Of a DNA stretch of 64,000 nucleotides, positions 17,396 to 26,280 are shown one piece after another. Location: positions 868,001-932,000 of the forward strand of contig CAWFFM010000002.1 in NCBI GenBank assembly GCA_963815125.1, in the 5' to 3' direction. This stretch comes from Actinocatenispora sp963815125 (GTDB lineage: Bacteria > Actinomycetota > Actinomycetes > Mycobacteriales > Micromonosporaceae). Every line of letters begins with the position of its first letter. Position 1 is the stretch's first letter. Below the pieces are notes generated by a model. The model was not told the DNA's origin and ran no database searches. It saw only the letters and a program-made list of their open reading frames with translations. The translations under genes were made by a program, and so were the position numbers.

Positions 17396-19219
17396 GTGCC
17401 CCGCGGCAGTCACGCGAAGGGCGGCCTACGCTCCCACCGACGCAGGATCGGCAAACACCTCATCCTCGCGCCGTGGATCATCATCACCGTCGTCGGCGCG
17501 CTGGTCCTGGCCGGCCTGACCACCGGCTACGTGTACCTGGTCACCCGCGGCTGCGACGGCGAGAAGGTCACCGCCACCGTCGTCGCCGACCCCAGCATCG
17601 CCGGGGTCCTGGAAAAACAGGCACAGAACTGGAACTCCAGCGAACCCAGCGTGAACGGCCAGTGCGCTGCGGTGACCGTCATACAGAAAGACTCCGCCAG
17701 CGCCGCCGCCGCGCTGGCGCCCAGCTGGGATCCGCGGGTCGACGGCCCCCGGCCCGACGTGTGGGTACCCGAATCCAGCCTGTGGACACAGCTCGCCGCG
17801 TCCCGGCAGGACGCCGCCCGGATGCTGCCCGACAAGCAGCCCAGCCTCGCCCGCAGCCCCGCCGTGCTCGCCATGCCCGAGCCGATGGGCAAAGCGATCG
17901 GCGCGCCACACACCAAACTGACCTGGCACGACCTGGCGACCGCGTACGCCGGCAGCCTCTGGGCGCAGCACGGCCACCCCGACTGGGGCGAATTCAAGGT
18001 CGACATGACCGACCCCACCGTATCCACCGCCGGGCTGCACGCCCTCGCCGCCATGGCCGACGCCAACGGCAACGGCGACATCACCAAGACCGAACGCGAA
18101 TCACTCAACCGGCTGTGGCAGGTCAGAGCCGACTACAAGACCGACACCGACTCGATCCTGCAGAAACTCAGCGAAGCGGACGTCACCAGCTCACAGGCCG
18201 CGATGAAGGTCGTGTCCGCGTTCCCCGCACTGGAGCAAGACGTCGTCGCCTACAACGACACCAACCCGCGGATGCGGCTGACCGCCGCATACCCCTCCGA
18301 CGGCAGCGCCGACGCCGACTTCCCCTACCTTGTCCTCGGCTGGCCCAGCGGCACCCCGCACATCGACCCCACCGCCCAACACCACCGCGACGACGTGGCA
18401 CGCACATTCCTCGACAAACTACGCGGCAAAGCCGGCCGCGACGCGTTCCTCAACGCCGGATACCGCGACCCCAACCGCAAACCCGGGGCCAGCCTCACCG
18501 CGGACAACGGGGTGGCCCGCACCGTGCCGACCATGCCGCGCGCGGTCATGACACCCGACTCGATCAGCCAGGCCGTCTCCAACTGGACCGCGATCAGCCG
18601 CGCCACCAATACCCTGCTCGTGGTGGACACCTCCACCGACATGGGCGACGAGGTGCCCGGCACCGGCAAGACCAAACTCCAGATCGCCGGAGACGCCGCG
18701 GCAGAGGCGATCAACCTGTTCGGCTCACTGGCCAGGATCGGGCTCTGGGCCTACTCCAGCGACCTCGCCCCCGACGAGGCCTACAAGCAACTCGTCCCCG
18801 TCGGCAACATCAACGACCCGCTCGACGGAGGTACCCGCGGCACCGCCATCCGCGACGACCTCAGCAGCCTGCAGACCTCCGGCCAACCAGGACTGTTCAA
18901 CACTGCGACCGCCGCATACCACTGGATGCGCCAACACTACGTACCGGACGCCAGCAACCAGATCGTCATCATCACCGGCAGCGGCCAGGACTCCGGCAAC
19001 GGCAAAGGCCTGTCCGACGTGACCACCGAACTGTCCAAGGGCGACAAGAACCATCCGCTGCCCGTCATCACCGTCGGATACGGCAAACCCGTCGACCTGC
19101 CCGCACTGCAGACACTTTCACAGGCCAGCGGCGGACGCGCCTACGCCACCGACAGCCCCACCGAGGTCAGCAAACTGCTACTCACCGCCCTGTTCAGTAG
19201 CGCACCAGCCCCGCACTGA
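17396..19219 (+). CDS. Membrane-anchored solute-binding protein fused to a vWA domain, with EF-hand loop
   Basis: In this 607-aa protein a basic n-region precedes one TM helix (LAPWIIITVVGALVLAGLTT, about 20-45). A periplasmic-binding-protein type 2 domain follows (about 50-390; RPDVWVPESSLWTQLAA) and then a von Willebrand A domain (about 400-600). The vWA MIDAS reads DTSTD where DxSxS is usual. Residues 222-233 (DANGNGDITKTE) are a textbook 12-residue EF-hand calcium loop inside the binding domain. GTG at 17396 follows GGGAGG; the longer ORF upstream has no ribosome site. It probably faces the outside and binds a ligand in a Ca/Mg-dependent way; the role is unknown. Confidence 0.8.
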   Translation: MPRGSHAKGGLRSHRRRIGKHLILAPWIIITVVGALVLAGLTTGYVYLVTRGCDGEKVTATVVADPSIAGVLEKQAQNWNSSEPSVNGQCAAVTVIQKDSASAAAALAPSWDPRVDGPRPDVWVPESSLWTQLAASRQDAARMLPDKQPSLARSPAVLAMPEPMGKAIGAPHTKLTWHDLATAYAGSLWAQHGHPDWGEFKVDMTDPTVSTAGLHALAAMADANGNGDITKTERESLNRLWQVRADYKTDTDSILQKLSEADVTSSQAAMKVVSAFPALEQDVVAYNDTNPRMRLTAAYPSDGSADADFPYLVLGWPSGTPHIDPTAQHHRDDVARTFLDKLRGKAGRDAFLNAGYRDPNRKPGASLTADNGVARTVPTMPRAVMTPDSISQAVSNWTAISRATNTLLVVDTSTDMGDEVPGTGKTKLQIAGDAAAEAINLFGSLARIGLWAYSSDLAPDEAYKQLVPVGNINDPLDGGTRGTAIRDDLSSLQTSGQPGLFNTATAAYHWMRQHYVPDASNQIVIITGSGQDSGNGKGLSDVTTELSKGDKNHPLPVITVGYGKPVDLPALQTLSQASGGRAYATDSPTEVSKLLLTALFSSAPAPH

Positions 19220-19353
19220 GCTCCCCGCACCCACACCACCCGGGCGAACCCGACCGTCACCAACCGGACAGACCGCTCGTTCGAGTTGACGGGGCACGCC
19301 ACCATGGTTGTCGTCCCGTACCTCTCGCCACAGCACCTGCCGGAGACCACACC

Positions 19354-19557
19354 ATGTGCCAGCACCAACCGACCTGCCCGTCAGCGGACAGCACCGACCG
19401 CGACGCCGCCAGGATCCTGTCCGCCCACCCCGAACAAGGCTGGAACCTGCTCTGCAACGGGGTCGTCTGCTTCGACGACACCGGCGAACTGCTCCCCGAC
19501 GGACGTCTCATCGCACCACACCGCGGACCGGCCCGCCACCACAGCCACGCGGCCTGA
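19354..19557 (+). CDS. DUF5999 family small protein
   Basis: This 67-aa protein begins MCQHQPTCPSADSTDRDAAR and continues HPEQGWNLLCNGVVCFDDTG, then ELLPDGRLIAPH, the signature of DUF5999. Four cysteines (C2, C8 and the pair in LLCNGVVC) could bind a metal, though this is not shown. The protein is widespread in Streptomyces and Micromonosporaceae, and no function is known. It is convergent with gcvP, 42 bp away. No strong terminator separates them. Confidence 0.8.
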   Translation: MCQHQPTCPSADSTDRDAARILSAHPEQGWNLLCNGVVCFDDTGELLPDGRLIAPHRGPARHHSHAA

Positions 19558-19599
19558 ACTCACCGCGCGACAGGCCGGGCCGGTCCTACCGGCACGAAC

Positions 19600-22527
19600 T
19601 CAGGACTCCACGAACGCCTCCGGCGCCGGGCAGGAACACACCAGGTTCCGGTCACCGTACGCACCGTCGATCCGACGCACCGGCGGCCAATACTTGCGCC
19701 GGTGCCCACCACCCAACGGATATCCGGCAACCTGCCGCGAATACGGGTGCGGCCACTCATCGGCGGTCAACATCCGAGCGGTGTGCGGCGCGTTGGCCAA
19801 CGGATTGTCTCCCTCAGGCCACTCACCCGCCGTGACCCGGTCGATCTCCCCACGGATCGCGACCATCGCATCGACAAACCGGTCCAGCTCCGCCAGGTCC
19901 TCACTCTCGGTGGGCTCCACCATCAGCGTCCCCGCCACCGGGAACGACATCGTCGGCGCGTGGAAACCGTAGTCGATGAGCCGCTTGGCGACATCATCCA
20001 CACTCACCCCCGACGCCTTCGTCAGCGGCCGCAGATCCAGGATGCACTCGTGGGCCACCAACCCCTTGTTCCCCGCGTACAGCACCGGGAAATGCTCCCG
20101 CAGCCGCACCGCCAGATAGTTCGCGGCCAGCACCGCCGCACCCGTCGCCTCCGTCAACCCGTCCGGGCCCATCAAACGCAGGTACGCCCACGAGATCGGT
20201 AGGATCCCCGCCGACCCCCACGGCGCCGCCGTCACCGTCAGCTCCGTCGACGGAGCGGCAGGGTTCACCCCGGGCCGCAGCGGATGCCCCGGCAGGAACG
20301 GCGCCAGATGCGCCCGCGCCGCCACCGGCCCGATACCCGGCCCGCCACCACCATGCGGGATGCAGAACGTCTTGTGCAGATTCAGATGCGACACATCCGC
20401 GCCGAAATGCCCCGGCCGCGCGTACCCGAGCAGCGCGTTGAGGTTCGCGCCGTCCACGTACACCTGCCCACCCGCCTCATGCACCTTCGCGCACAACTGC
20501 GAGATACCCGTCTCATACACCCCGTGCGTGGAGGGATAGGTGACCATGATCGCCGCCAACTTCTCGGCATGCTCAGCGATCTTACGGTCCAGATCCACCA
20601 GATCCACATTGCCCAGCTCGTCGCAGCGCACCACCACCACCCGCATCCCGGCCAGCACCGCCGACGCGGCGTTGGTGCCGTGCGCCGACGACGGGATCAG
20701 GCACACGTCCCGGTACCCCTCACCGCGCTGAGCGTGGTAGGCGTGGATGGCCAACAATCCCGCCAGCTCGCCCTGGCTACCGGCATTGGGTTGCAAGCTG
20801 ACCGCGTCATACCCGGTCACCTCCGCCAGCCAGCCCTCCAGGTCGCTGATCACCTGGGCGTAGCCGCCGGTCTGGTCCGCCGGCGCGAACGGGTGGATGG
20901 AAGCAAACCCCGGCCACGTGACCGGCTCCATCTCGGTGGTCGCGTTCAACTTCATGGTGCACGAACCCAACGGGATCATGCCCCGGTCCAACGCATAGTC
21001 CTTGTCAGCCAGATCGCGCAGGTACCGCAACATCGCGGTCTCCGACCGGTGCTCCCTGAACACCGGATGAGTCAAAAAGGCACTACCCCGCAACAAGCCG
21101 GCCGGCAACGGCTCCGCAGCGACCTCATCCACCGCGCTGATACCCGGCGCCGACACCCCGAACGCCCGCCACACACTCAGCAGATCGCCATCCGTGGTCG
21201 TCTCGTCGCACGCGACCCCGACCGTGTCCGCATCCACCAGCCGCAGGTTGATCCCCGCGTCCCGGGCCGCGGCCAACACCTCCGAACCCCGCCCCGGTAC
21301 CCGCGCCAGAACCGTGTCGAAGAAACGCTCATGCACCACCTGCACACCACCGACCCGCAGCCCCTCGGCCAGGATGCTCGCCTGCCGGTGCACCCGACCC
21401 GCGATCCGCGCCAACCCGTCCGGCCCGTGATAGACGGCGTACATGCTGGCCATCACCGCCAGCAACACCTGCGCAGTACAGATGTTGCTCGTTGCCTTCT
21501 CCCGACGGATGTGCTGCTCACGCGTCTGCAACGCCAGCCGGTACGCGCTGGCACCATCAGCGTCCTTACTGACACCCACCAACCTGCCCGGCAGCATCCG
21601 CTCCAGACCCTGGCGTACCGCCATGAACCCGGCATGCGGTCCACCGAAACCCATCGGCACCCCGAACCTCTGCGCCGAACCAACCACCACATCCACGCCG
21701 ATCTCACCCGGCGGACGCAACAGACACAGACTCAACAGGTCCGCCGCCACAGCGACCACCGCACCCCGCCGCCCCGCCGCGGCAACCACCTGCTCATGAT
21801 CCACAACCACCCCGGAAGCGCCCGGGAACTGCAACAGCAACCCGAAGAACTCCTCCTCAGGCAGGCCGTCGGCCACATCCACCACACGCACCTCGATCCC
21901 CAGCGGCAACGCGCGGGTACGAAGCACCGCCAAGGTCTGCGGCAATACCTCAGCATCCACCAGGAACACCGACGAGGACGACCGCTTGTTCGCCCGCCGC
22001 GCCAACGTCATCGCCTCAGCCGCAGCGCTCGCCTCGTCCAACAACGATGCGCCCGCCACCCCCAGCCCGGTCAGGTCCTGCACCACCGTCTGGAAGTTCA
22101 GCAAGGCCTCCAAACGGCCCTGACTGATCTCCGGCTGATACGGCGTGTACGCCGTGTACCACGCCGGGTTCTCCAACACGTTCCGCAAAACCACCGCAGG
22201 TGTGTGCGTACCGTAGTAGCCCAGCCCGATCATCTGCACCATCGGCCGGTTCGTCTCAGCCAACCGACGCAACTCCGCCGTCACCTCAGCCTCAGTGGCC
22301 GCCGGCGGCAACTGCAACTCCGCCGTGGCCCTGATCGCCTCCGGCATCGCCGCATCCAACAGCTCCTGCACCGAGCCGTACCCGACAGCCCGCAACATGT
22401 GCTGCTGCCCGTCCTCATCCGGCCCGATATGGCGCTGCGCAAAAGGAACCGGGGGCAACTGCGCAAGACCACGCTGCGCGTCGTCGGTACGGACAGGGTC
22501 AAAACTCACCGGTGTCCGGTCGTTCAT
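19600..22527 (-). CDS. gcvP: Glycine dehydrogenase (decarboxylating), P-protein of the glycine cleavage system
   Basis: This 975-aa single-chain P-protein decarboxylates glycine and passes the aminomethyl group to lipoyl-GcvH. The N-terminal half begins QRHIGPDEDGQQHMLRAVGY. The C-terminal half holds the PLP lysine K719 in HLNLHKTFCIPHGGGGPG. Length is normal for the fused alpha-beta form. The ATG at 22527 has GGAG 7 nt upstream; the longer ORF runs into the riboswitch and is rejected. gcvH lies 3.3 kb downstream on the same strand; gcvT is not in the window. Expression is controlled by the tandem glycine riboswitch directly upstream. Confidence 0.97.
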   Translation of the reverse strand: MNDRTPVSFDPVRTDDAQRGLAQLPPVPFAQRHIGPDEDGQQHMLRAVGYGSVQELLDAAMPEAIRATAELQLPPAATEAEVTAELRRLAETNRPMVQMIGLGYYGTHTPAVVLRNVLENPAWYTAYTPYQPEISQGRLEALLNFQTVVQDLTGLGVAGASLLDEASAAAEAMTLARRANKRSSSSVFLVDAEVLPQTLAVLRTRALPLGIEVRVVDVADGLPEEEFFGLLLQFPGASGVVVDHEQVVAAAGRRGAVVAVAADLLSLCLLRPPGEIGVDVVVGSAQRFGVPMGFGGPHAGFMAVRQGLERMLPGRLVGVSKDADGASAYRLALQTREQHIRREKATSNICTAQVLLAVMASMYAVYHGPDGLARIAGRVHRQASILAEGLRVGGVQVVHERFFDTVLARVPGRGSEVLAAARDAGINLRLVDADTVGVACDETTTDGDLLSVWRAFGVSAPGISAVDEVAAEPLPAGLLRGSAFLTHPVFREHRSETAMLRYLRDLADKDYALDRGMIPLGSCTMKLNATTEMEPVTWPGFASIHPFAPADQTGGYAQVISDLEGWLAEVTGYDAVSLQPNAGSQGELAGLLAIHAYHAQRGEGYRDVCLIPSSAHGTNAASAVLAGMRVVVVRCDELGNVDLVDLDRKIAEHAEKLAAIMVTYPSTHGVYETGISQLCAKVHEAGGQVYVDGANLNALLGYARPGHFGADVSHLNLHKTFCIPHGGGGPGIGPVAARAHLAPFLPGHPLRPGVNPAAPSTELTVTAAPWGSAGILPISWAYLRLMGPDGLTEATGAAVLAANYLAVRLREHFPVLYAGNKGLVAHECILDLRPLTKASGVSVDDVAKRLIDYGFHAPTMSFPVAGTLMVEPTESEDLAELDRFVDAMVAIRGEIDRVTAGEWPEGDNPLANAPHTARMLTADEWPHPYSRQVAGYPLGGGHRRKYWPPVRRIDGAYGDRNLVCSCPAPEAFVES

Positions 22528-22574
22528 CACGATCTCCAGGAGGTCGCCTCGGGGGCGGACGGAACGCCCGCGCC

Positions 22575-22785
22575 AGGGTCCCTCCCCCTCTGTCCTCAAA
22601 CCTGAGAGCTTCAACCGCGACCACGCGGACTTGCCCCGTCGGTGAGACCCGAGCCATCACAGCCCGCGCCTACTCTCCAGAGACGCCTACCCGAGCGGTC
22701 CTTTTGCCTGAGAGGTTCCGGGGAGGATTTGCCCCTTCGGCGCCGCCCGGCACGAAACCGGCCGATCTCTCCCACTCGGATTGTC
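22575..22785 (-). ncRNA. Tandem glycine riboswitch of gcvP
   Basis: On the minus strand two glycine aptamers follow each other. Aptamer 1 (about 22785-22672) shows GGGAGAG, CCGAAGGGGCAA, CCTCTCAGGCAAAAGGAC and the closing CTCTGGAGAG. Aptamer 2 (about 22670-22580) shows CACCGACGGGGCAA, AGCTCTCAGGTTTGAGGACA and a G-rich tail. These are the conserved cores of the glycine riboswitch, here in the cooperative tandem form. The gcvP start lies about 48 nt further on. Glycine binding should turn gcvP on. No clear terminator is visible; SD occlusion is possible. Confidence 0.93.
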
Positions 22786-22931
22786 AGCTTTCCCCAAACC
22801 GTACCAGCCTGCACAGCCCGTAGCGCCCAGCAGCCACCGCCGCCCGACAGCCCGACCACACCCAGAACCAGCCGCCGCCCACCGCGGCCACCACATGACA
22901 CACAGCGACAAGTCGGATGCGGCGGCGTTCG

Positions 22932-23552
22932 TCAACCCACGTTGCGCCGTGCCCGCCGCGCCGCCAACTCGTCCCCCGCCGACGACGACACCGGCGCATC
23001 CACACACGCAGCCGGCTCCGCCGGCAACTGCGCCAACGAACCCCGGATCTCCTTGAACGCCCCACCGATCGCGATACCGAACACACCCTGCCCGCCCTGC
23101 AGAAGATCCACGACCTCCTCCGGCGATCGACACTCATACACCGTCGTACCATCCGAGATCAGCGTGATCTGCGCCAGATCAGCCACCCCACGCGACCGCA
23201 GCTGATCAATGGCCTTACGGATGTTCTGCAACGACACCCCGGCATCCAGCAGCCTCTTGACCACCTTCAACACCACAATGTCGCGGAACGAATACAGCCG
23301 CTGACTACCCGAACCCGCCGCCGGACGCACACTCGGCACCACCAGCACCGTCCGCGCCCAATAGTCCAACTGCCGATAGGTGATCCCCGCCGCATGGCAA
23401 GCCGTCACACCGCGATAACCGACATCGTCCCCGTCGGCCACACCCTGCTCCGCACCCGCAGAGCCGAACAGCACATCCTGCGCCGGATGCCCCGCACCCG
23501 ACTCCGAACCCTGCCCCGAAACACCGGGCGGACCGGTCCGCTGCTCGTCCAC
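22932..23552 (-). CDS. MerR-family regulator (second MerR of the garA-ftsR locus)
   Basis: The 206-aa protein has a Gly/Pro-rich disordered N-terminus (about 1-45). Next is a MerR HTH: DVGYRGVTACHAAGITYRQL, DYWARTVLVVPSVR, RLYSFRDIVVLKVVKRLLDA. A C-terminal helical region follows with VSLQNIRKAIDQLRSRGVAD and a DUF-like beta tail. GTG at 23552 is chosen for the GGGGAGG 8 nt upstream, giving VDEQRTGPPG. A strong promoter (TTGACC-N17-TAACGT) lies 70 nt upstream. It is conserved beside the bifunctional nuclease and ftsR in actinobacteria; its regulon is not defined. Confidence 0.88.
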   Translation of the reverse strand: MDEQRTGPPGVSGQGSESGAGHPAQDVLFGSAGAEQGVADGDDVGYRGVTACHAAGITYRQLDYWARTVLVVPSVRPAAGSGSQRLYSFRDIVVLKVVKRLLDAGVSLQNIRKAIDQLRSRGVADLAQITLISDGTTVYECRSPEEVVDLLQGGQGVFGIAIGGAFKEIRGSLAQLPAEPAACVDAPVSSSAGDELAARRARRNVG

Positions 23553-23624
23553 TGTGACAACCTCCCCGCAACACGCTGCCGGGCGCACATCAACGCCGAC
23601 ACGCAGCATGTGGCGTCACCCTCG

Positions 23625-23653
23625 ACGTTAGAAAGACCGCGCCGCGCGGTCAA
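23625..23653 (-). promoter_or_regulatory. Strong sigma-70-type promoter of the MerR gene
   Basis: On the minus strand TTGACC (complement of 23648-23653) is 17 bp from TAACGT (complement of 23625-23630), about 72 nt before the GTG. The spacer contains a dyad of GACCGCGC/GCGCGGTC type (23635-23651) that could bind a repressor. Confidence 0.7.
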
Positions 23654-23780
23654 CCATGAGCCCAGGACCCCCGCGACAGCCAAACCCTATCCTGCACAGG
23701 CAGACCCGAGCGCCCCACGCGCACACGACACGCCGAAGGTCAGGACACGCGCGGCCGGCAGTCTAACGCCACCGGGCCGC

Positions 23781-24245
23781 TCAACCAGCGAAGTCCTCCG
23801 GGCTCACCTGATCGAGGAACTCGCGGAACTTCTCCACCTCGTCCTCCTGCTCATCCGGAATGACAATGCCGGCATCCTCCAGGACCTGCTCGGCACACCG
23901 GATCGTGGCACCCACCCGCAACGCCAACGCGATCGCATCAGAAGGCCTGGCCGACACCCGCACCCCATCGCCGATCACCAACTCGGCATAGAACACGTTG
24001 TCCTTCAACTCGGTGATCTCCACCAACTGCAACGGTGAACCCAACGCCGTCAACACATCCCGCAACAGATCATGAGTCAACGGCCTCGCCGGCTTCACAC
24101 CCTGCTGCTCGAACGCGATCGCGGTCGCCTCGACCGCCCCGATCCAGATCGGCAGATACCGATCCCCCGACGCCTCCTTGAGCAACACGATCGGCTGGTT
24201 GCCAGGCAACTCCACCCGGACGCCGACCACGCTCAGCTCCTGCAC
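23781..24245 (-). CDS. Bifunctional nuclease family protein (DNase/RNase domain, DUF151)
   Basis: This 154-aa protein starts VQELSVVGVRVELPGNQPIV and contains YLPIWIGAVEATAIAFEQQG, RPLTHDLLRDVLTALG and SARPSDAIALALRVGATI, all core blocks of the BFN domain; family length is about 155-165 aa. Plant and bacterial relatives show both RNase and DNase activity in vitro. A C-terminal acidic tail (DEQEDEVEKFREFLDQVSPE) is typical of actinobacterial copies. GTG at 24245 is preceded by GGAGGC; the long upstream extension is non-homologous. It sits between ftsR and the second MerR in the same direction. Confidence 0.9.
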   Translation of the reverse strand: MQELSVVGVRVELPGNQPIVLLKEASGDRYLPIWIGAVEATAIAFEQQGVKPARPLTHDLLRDVLTALGSPLQLVEITELKDNVFYAELVIGDGVRVSARPSDAIALALRVGATIRCAEQVLEDAGIVIPDEQEDEVEKFREFLDQVSPEDFAG

Positions 24246-24426
24246 CGCTGCCTCCGTCGCTCCCCGACGTGACCCGCGCCAACCCGGATCCGCCCCGGCA
24301 CACTGCCCGGAACACCACGGCATCGACCGGGCGCAACCACCGGTCACCAATGGATTCCCGCTTCTTCCTAGCACGGTACACGCGCAGCGCAGCCACCGTC
24401 CGGCCACGCTGGCCCCACCCCCGCGC

Positions 24427-25176
24427 TCAAACGCCCAACGAACCGCGCAGCCCCGCCTGCACCAACGCAGCATGCAGCCGCAACGACAAAGCAGCCAACT
24501 CCCGTACCGTTTCCGCCGCCCGCGCCCGCGCCTCAGGATTACGCTGCCGCGCCATCGGCGTCACCACCTGCTCAAACAGGCCAATCTCACGATCCGCAGA
24601 CGACCGGTACGCCCGAAGATGCCGCGGCTCGACCCCGAACTCGGCCAACTGCCTGGCCACCCGGGCGATCTCCACCGCATCCGCGTCAAAATAACCAGCC
24701 GGATGCGCCGTCACCAGACCGTACTGCTCCAGATCCCTCAGCTGAGCATCCGAAATTCCCACCTGATCGGTCATCTCCGCCCGAGACAACCGCACCTCAC
24801 CATGGCCCGAATCCACATCCGACACCGCCGGCACAGCATCCACCGCGACCAGAGAGGGCCGCACCGCCACCGCACCCAGTGGCACCTCGCCCTCATCCAT
24901 CGCGGTCAGATGATCACGGATCACCCGCAGCGGAAGATAATGATCACGCTGCGCCGTCAAGATATAGGTCAACCGCGCGACATCGTCCCACGAATACTTC
25001 CGATAACCCGAAGCCGTCCGCTCCGGTTCCACCAGCCGCTCAGACTCCAGAAACCGCAGCTTGGAAATAGTGGTATCCGGAAAATCCGCACGCAGATGAG
25101 CCAACACCTCGCCGATACTCATGCACGCCCGCGCCCCATTGGTCGCCCGCGCCGAAGTGCCCTCAGACTCGGCCAC
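24427..25176 (-). CDS. ftsR: MerR-like regulator of cell division, FtsR
   Basis: The 249-aa protein has a MerR HTH at about 18-85 (MSIGEVLAHLRADFPDTTIS, KLRFLESERLVEPERTASGY, RKYSWDDVARLTYILTAQRD). A central linker follows, then a second winged-helix-like domain (LSRAEMTDQVGISDAQLRDL, EQYGLVTAHPAGYFDADAVE) as in corynebacterial FtsR and Rv1828 of M. tuberculosis. FtsR activates ftsZ in Corynebacterium, and a similar role is inferred here. The start is GTG at 25176 with GGGAGCAGAG upstream. It lies 11 bp behind garA and is probably co-transcribed with it. Confidence 0.9.
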   Translation of the reverse strand: MAESEGTSARATNGARACMSIGEVLAHLRADFPDTTISKLRFLESERLVEPERTASGYRKYSWDDVARLTYILTAQRDHYLPLRVIRDHLTAMDEGEVPLGAVAVRPSLVAVDAVPAVSDVDSGHGEVRLSRAEMTDQVGISDAQLRDLEQYGLVTAHPAGYFDADAVEIARVARQLAEFGVEPRHLRAYRSSADREIGLFEQVVTPMARQRNPEARARAAETVRELAALSLRLHAALVQAGLRGSLGV

Positions 25177-25187
25177 CTCTGCTCCCT

Positions 25188-25628
25188 CTACGCGTCGTCC
25201 ACCTTGGGCCCGGCAATCAGCACCAGTCGGAACTTTCCGATCTGAACCTCATCGCCATTGCTCAGGGTAGCGGTCTCCACCCGTTCACGGTTGACATATG
25301 TTCCGTTCAAACTGCCCACATCGCGAACCGTGAAGACACCCGCATCCCGATGGAACTCCGCATGCCGGCGCGACACCGTCACATCATCCAGGAAAATGTC
25401 ACTGTCCGGATGCCGCCCACTGGTCGTCACATCGTGGTCCAGCAGGAACCGCGCACCCGCATTCGGACCACGCCGCACCACCAACAACGCCGTACCCGCA
25501 GGCAGTGAACCAGCCAACCGCGTCGGCACGACATCAGCTTCGCCACTGTCCAACATGTCCTCGAGCGCACCGAGGTTCAACGTCGACGTGACGTCGAGCG
25601 GCGGAAACTCGTCGTCAGGGCGGGTCAT
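25188..25628 (-). CDS. garA: FHA-domain regulator GarA (OdhI-type)
   Basis: This 146-aa protein has a C-terminal FHA domain (about 45-140) carrying the phosphothreonine-binding residues in SGRHPDSDIFL, TVSRRHAEF and GSLNGTYVN. GarA/OdhI inhibits 2-oxoglutarate dehydrogenase and tunes glutamate metabolism, switched off when Ser/Thr kinases (PknB/PknG) phosphorylate N-terminal threonines. The mycobacterial phosphosite motif ETTSVFR is not present; the equivalent region reads DVTSTLNLGALEDML with T14 and T16 as candidates. It lies in the conserved gcvH-garA-ftsR order, 200 bp after gcvH. Confidence 0.92.
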   Translation of the reverse strand: MTRPDDEFPPLDVTSTLNLGALEDMLDSGEADVVPTRLAGSLPAGTALLVVRRGPNAGARFLLDHDVTTSGRHPDSDIFLDDVTVSRRHAEFHRDAGVFTVRDVGSLNGTYVNRERVETATLSNGDEVQIGKFRLVLIAGPKVDDA

Positions 25629-25829
25629 CGGACCACCTCATGGTCGGGTACAGGATCACAACCCAGCCTGGCACACCAGACCGGCCAACATGGTCGACAA
25701 CGCGACCAGCGACCCTCACCAGCCGCCGCGACCCAGTGCACACCCGAACACCTCGACCACGACTGCAAAGGGCCAACCGGCCGCAACAGCAGCTACCACA
25801 CTACGCCGCTACATCCAGTAACCCACACC

Positions 25830-26210
25830 TCAGCCCTTACCGGTCAACTCCGTGTATCCAGCCGCATCCAACAGCCCGTCCACCGCCGAAGGATCCGACA
25901 ACTCGATCTCCAACATCCAACCCTCGCCGTACGGCTCCCGGTTCACCAGATCCGGGGCATCCGACAGACCCTCGTTGCGCGCCGTCACAGTACCCGCCAC
26001 CGGCGCGTACAGATCCGACACACTCTTGGTCGATTCCACCTCGCCGACAGCCTGCCCCGCAGCCACCTCGGTACCCGGCTCAGGCAACTCCACGAAGACG
26101 ATGTCACCCAGCGAATCCTGAGCGAAGTGCGTGATACCTATCCGCACCTTCCCGCCCGAAACCCGCACCCATTCATGCTCCGCCGTATACCGCAGACCCT
26201 CGGGAATCAC
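25830..26210 (-). CDS. gcvH: Glycine cleavage system H protein
   Basis: GcvH is the 126-aa lipoyl carrier that shuttles the aminomethyl intermediate between P, T and L proteins. The lipoylated lysine is K62 in GEVESTKSVSDLYAPVAG. The start block IPEGLRYTAEHEWVRV is typical. GTG at 26210 has GAGAGG 6 nt upstream. It is detached from gcvP by the MerR-to-garA genes, an arrangement usual in actinobacteria. The 200 bp downstream before garA show no gene. Confidence 0.95.
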   Translation of the reverse strand: MIPEGLRYTAEHEWVRVSGGKVRIGITHFAQDSLGDIVFVELPEPGTEVAAGQAVGEVESTKSVSDLYAPVAGTVTARNEGLSDAPDLVNREPYGEGWMLEIELSDPSAVDGLLDAAGYTELTGKG

Positions 26211-26280
26211 GGAAATCCTCTCGCCGTCACGCCATCACTGGCACCCACGCAACGCCACGCCAATGTACGGCAACCAGCAC

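Noticed and set aside
16726..19200. 824-codon open frame on the plus strand
   Set aside because: It overlaps the DUF6319-like and vWA genes in another frame, is extremely Arg/Pro-rich and lacks any recognisable domain.
20284..22605. 773-codon open frame on the plus strand
   Set aside because: It is a mirror of gcvP, rich in Arg/His/Gln/Pro as expected for antisense of high-GC DNA, and it runs through the riboswitch.
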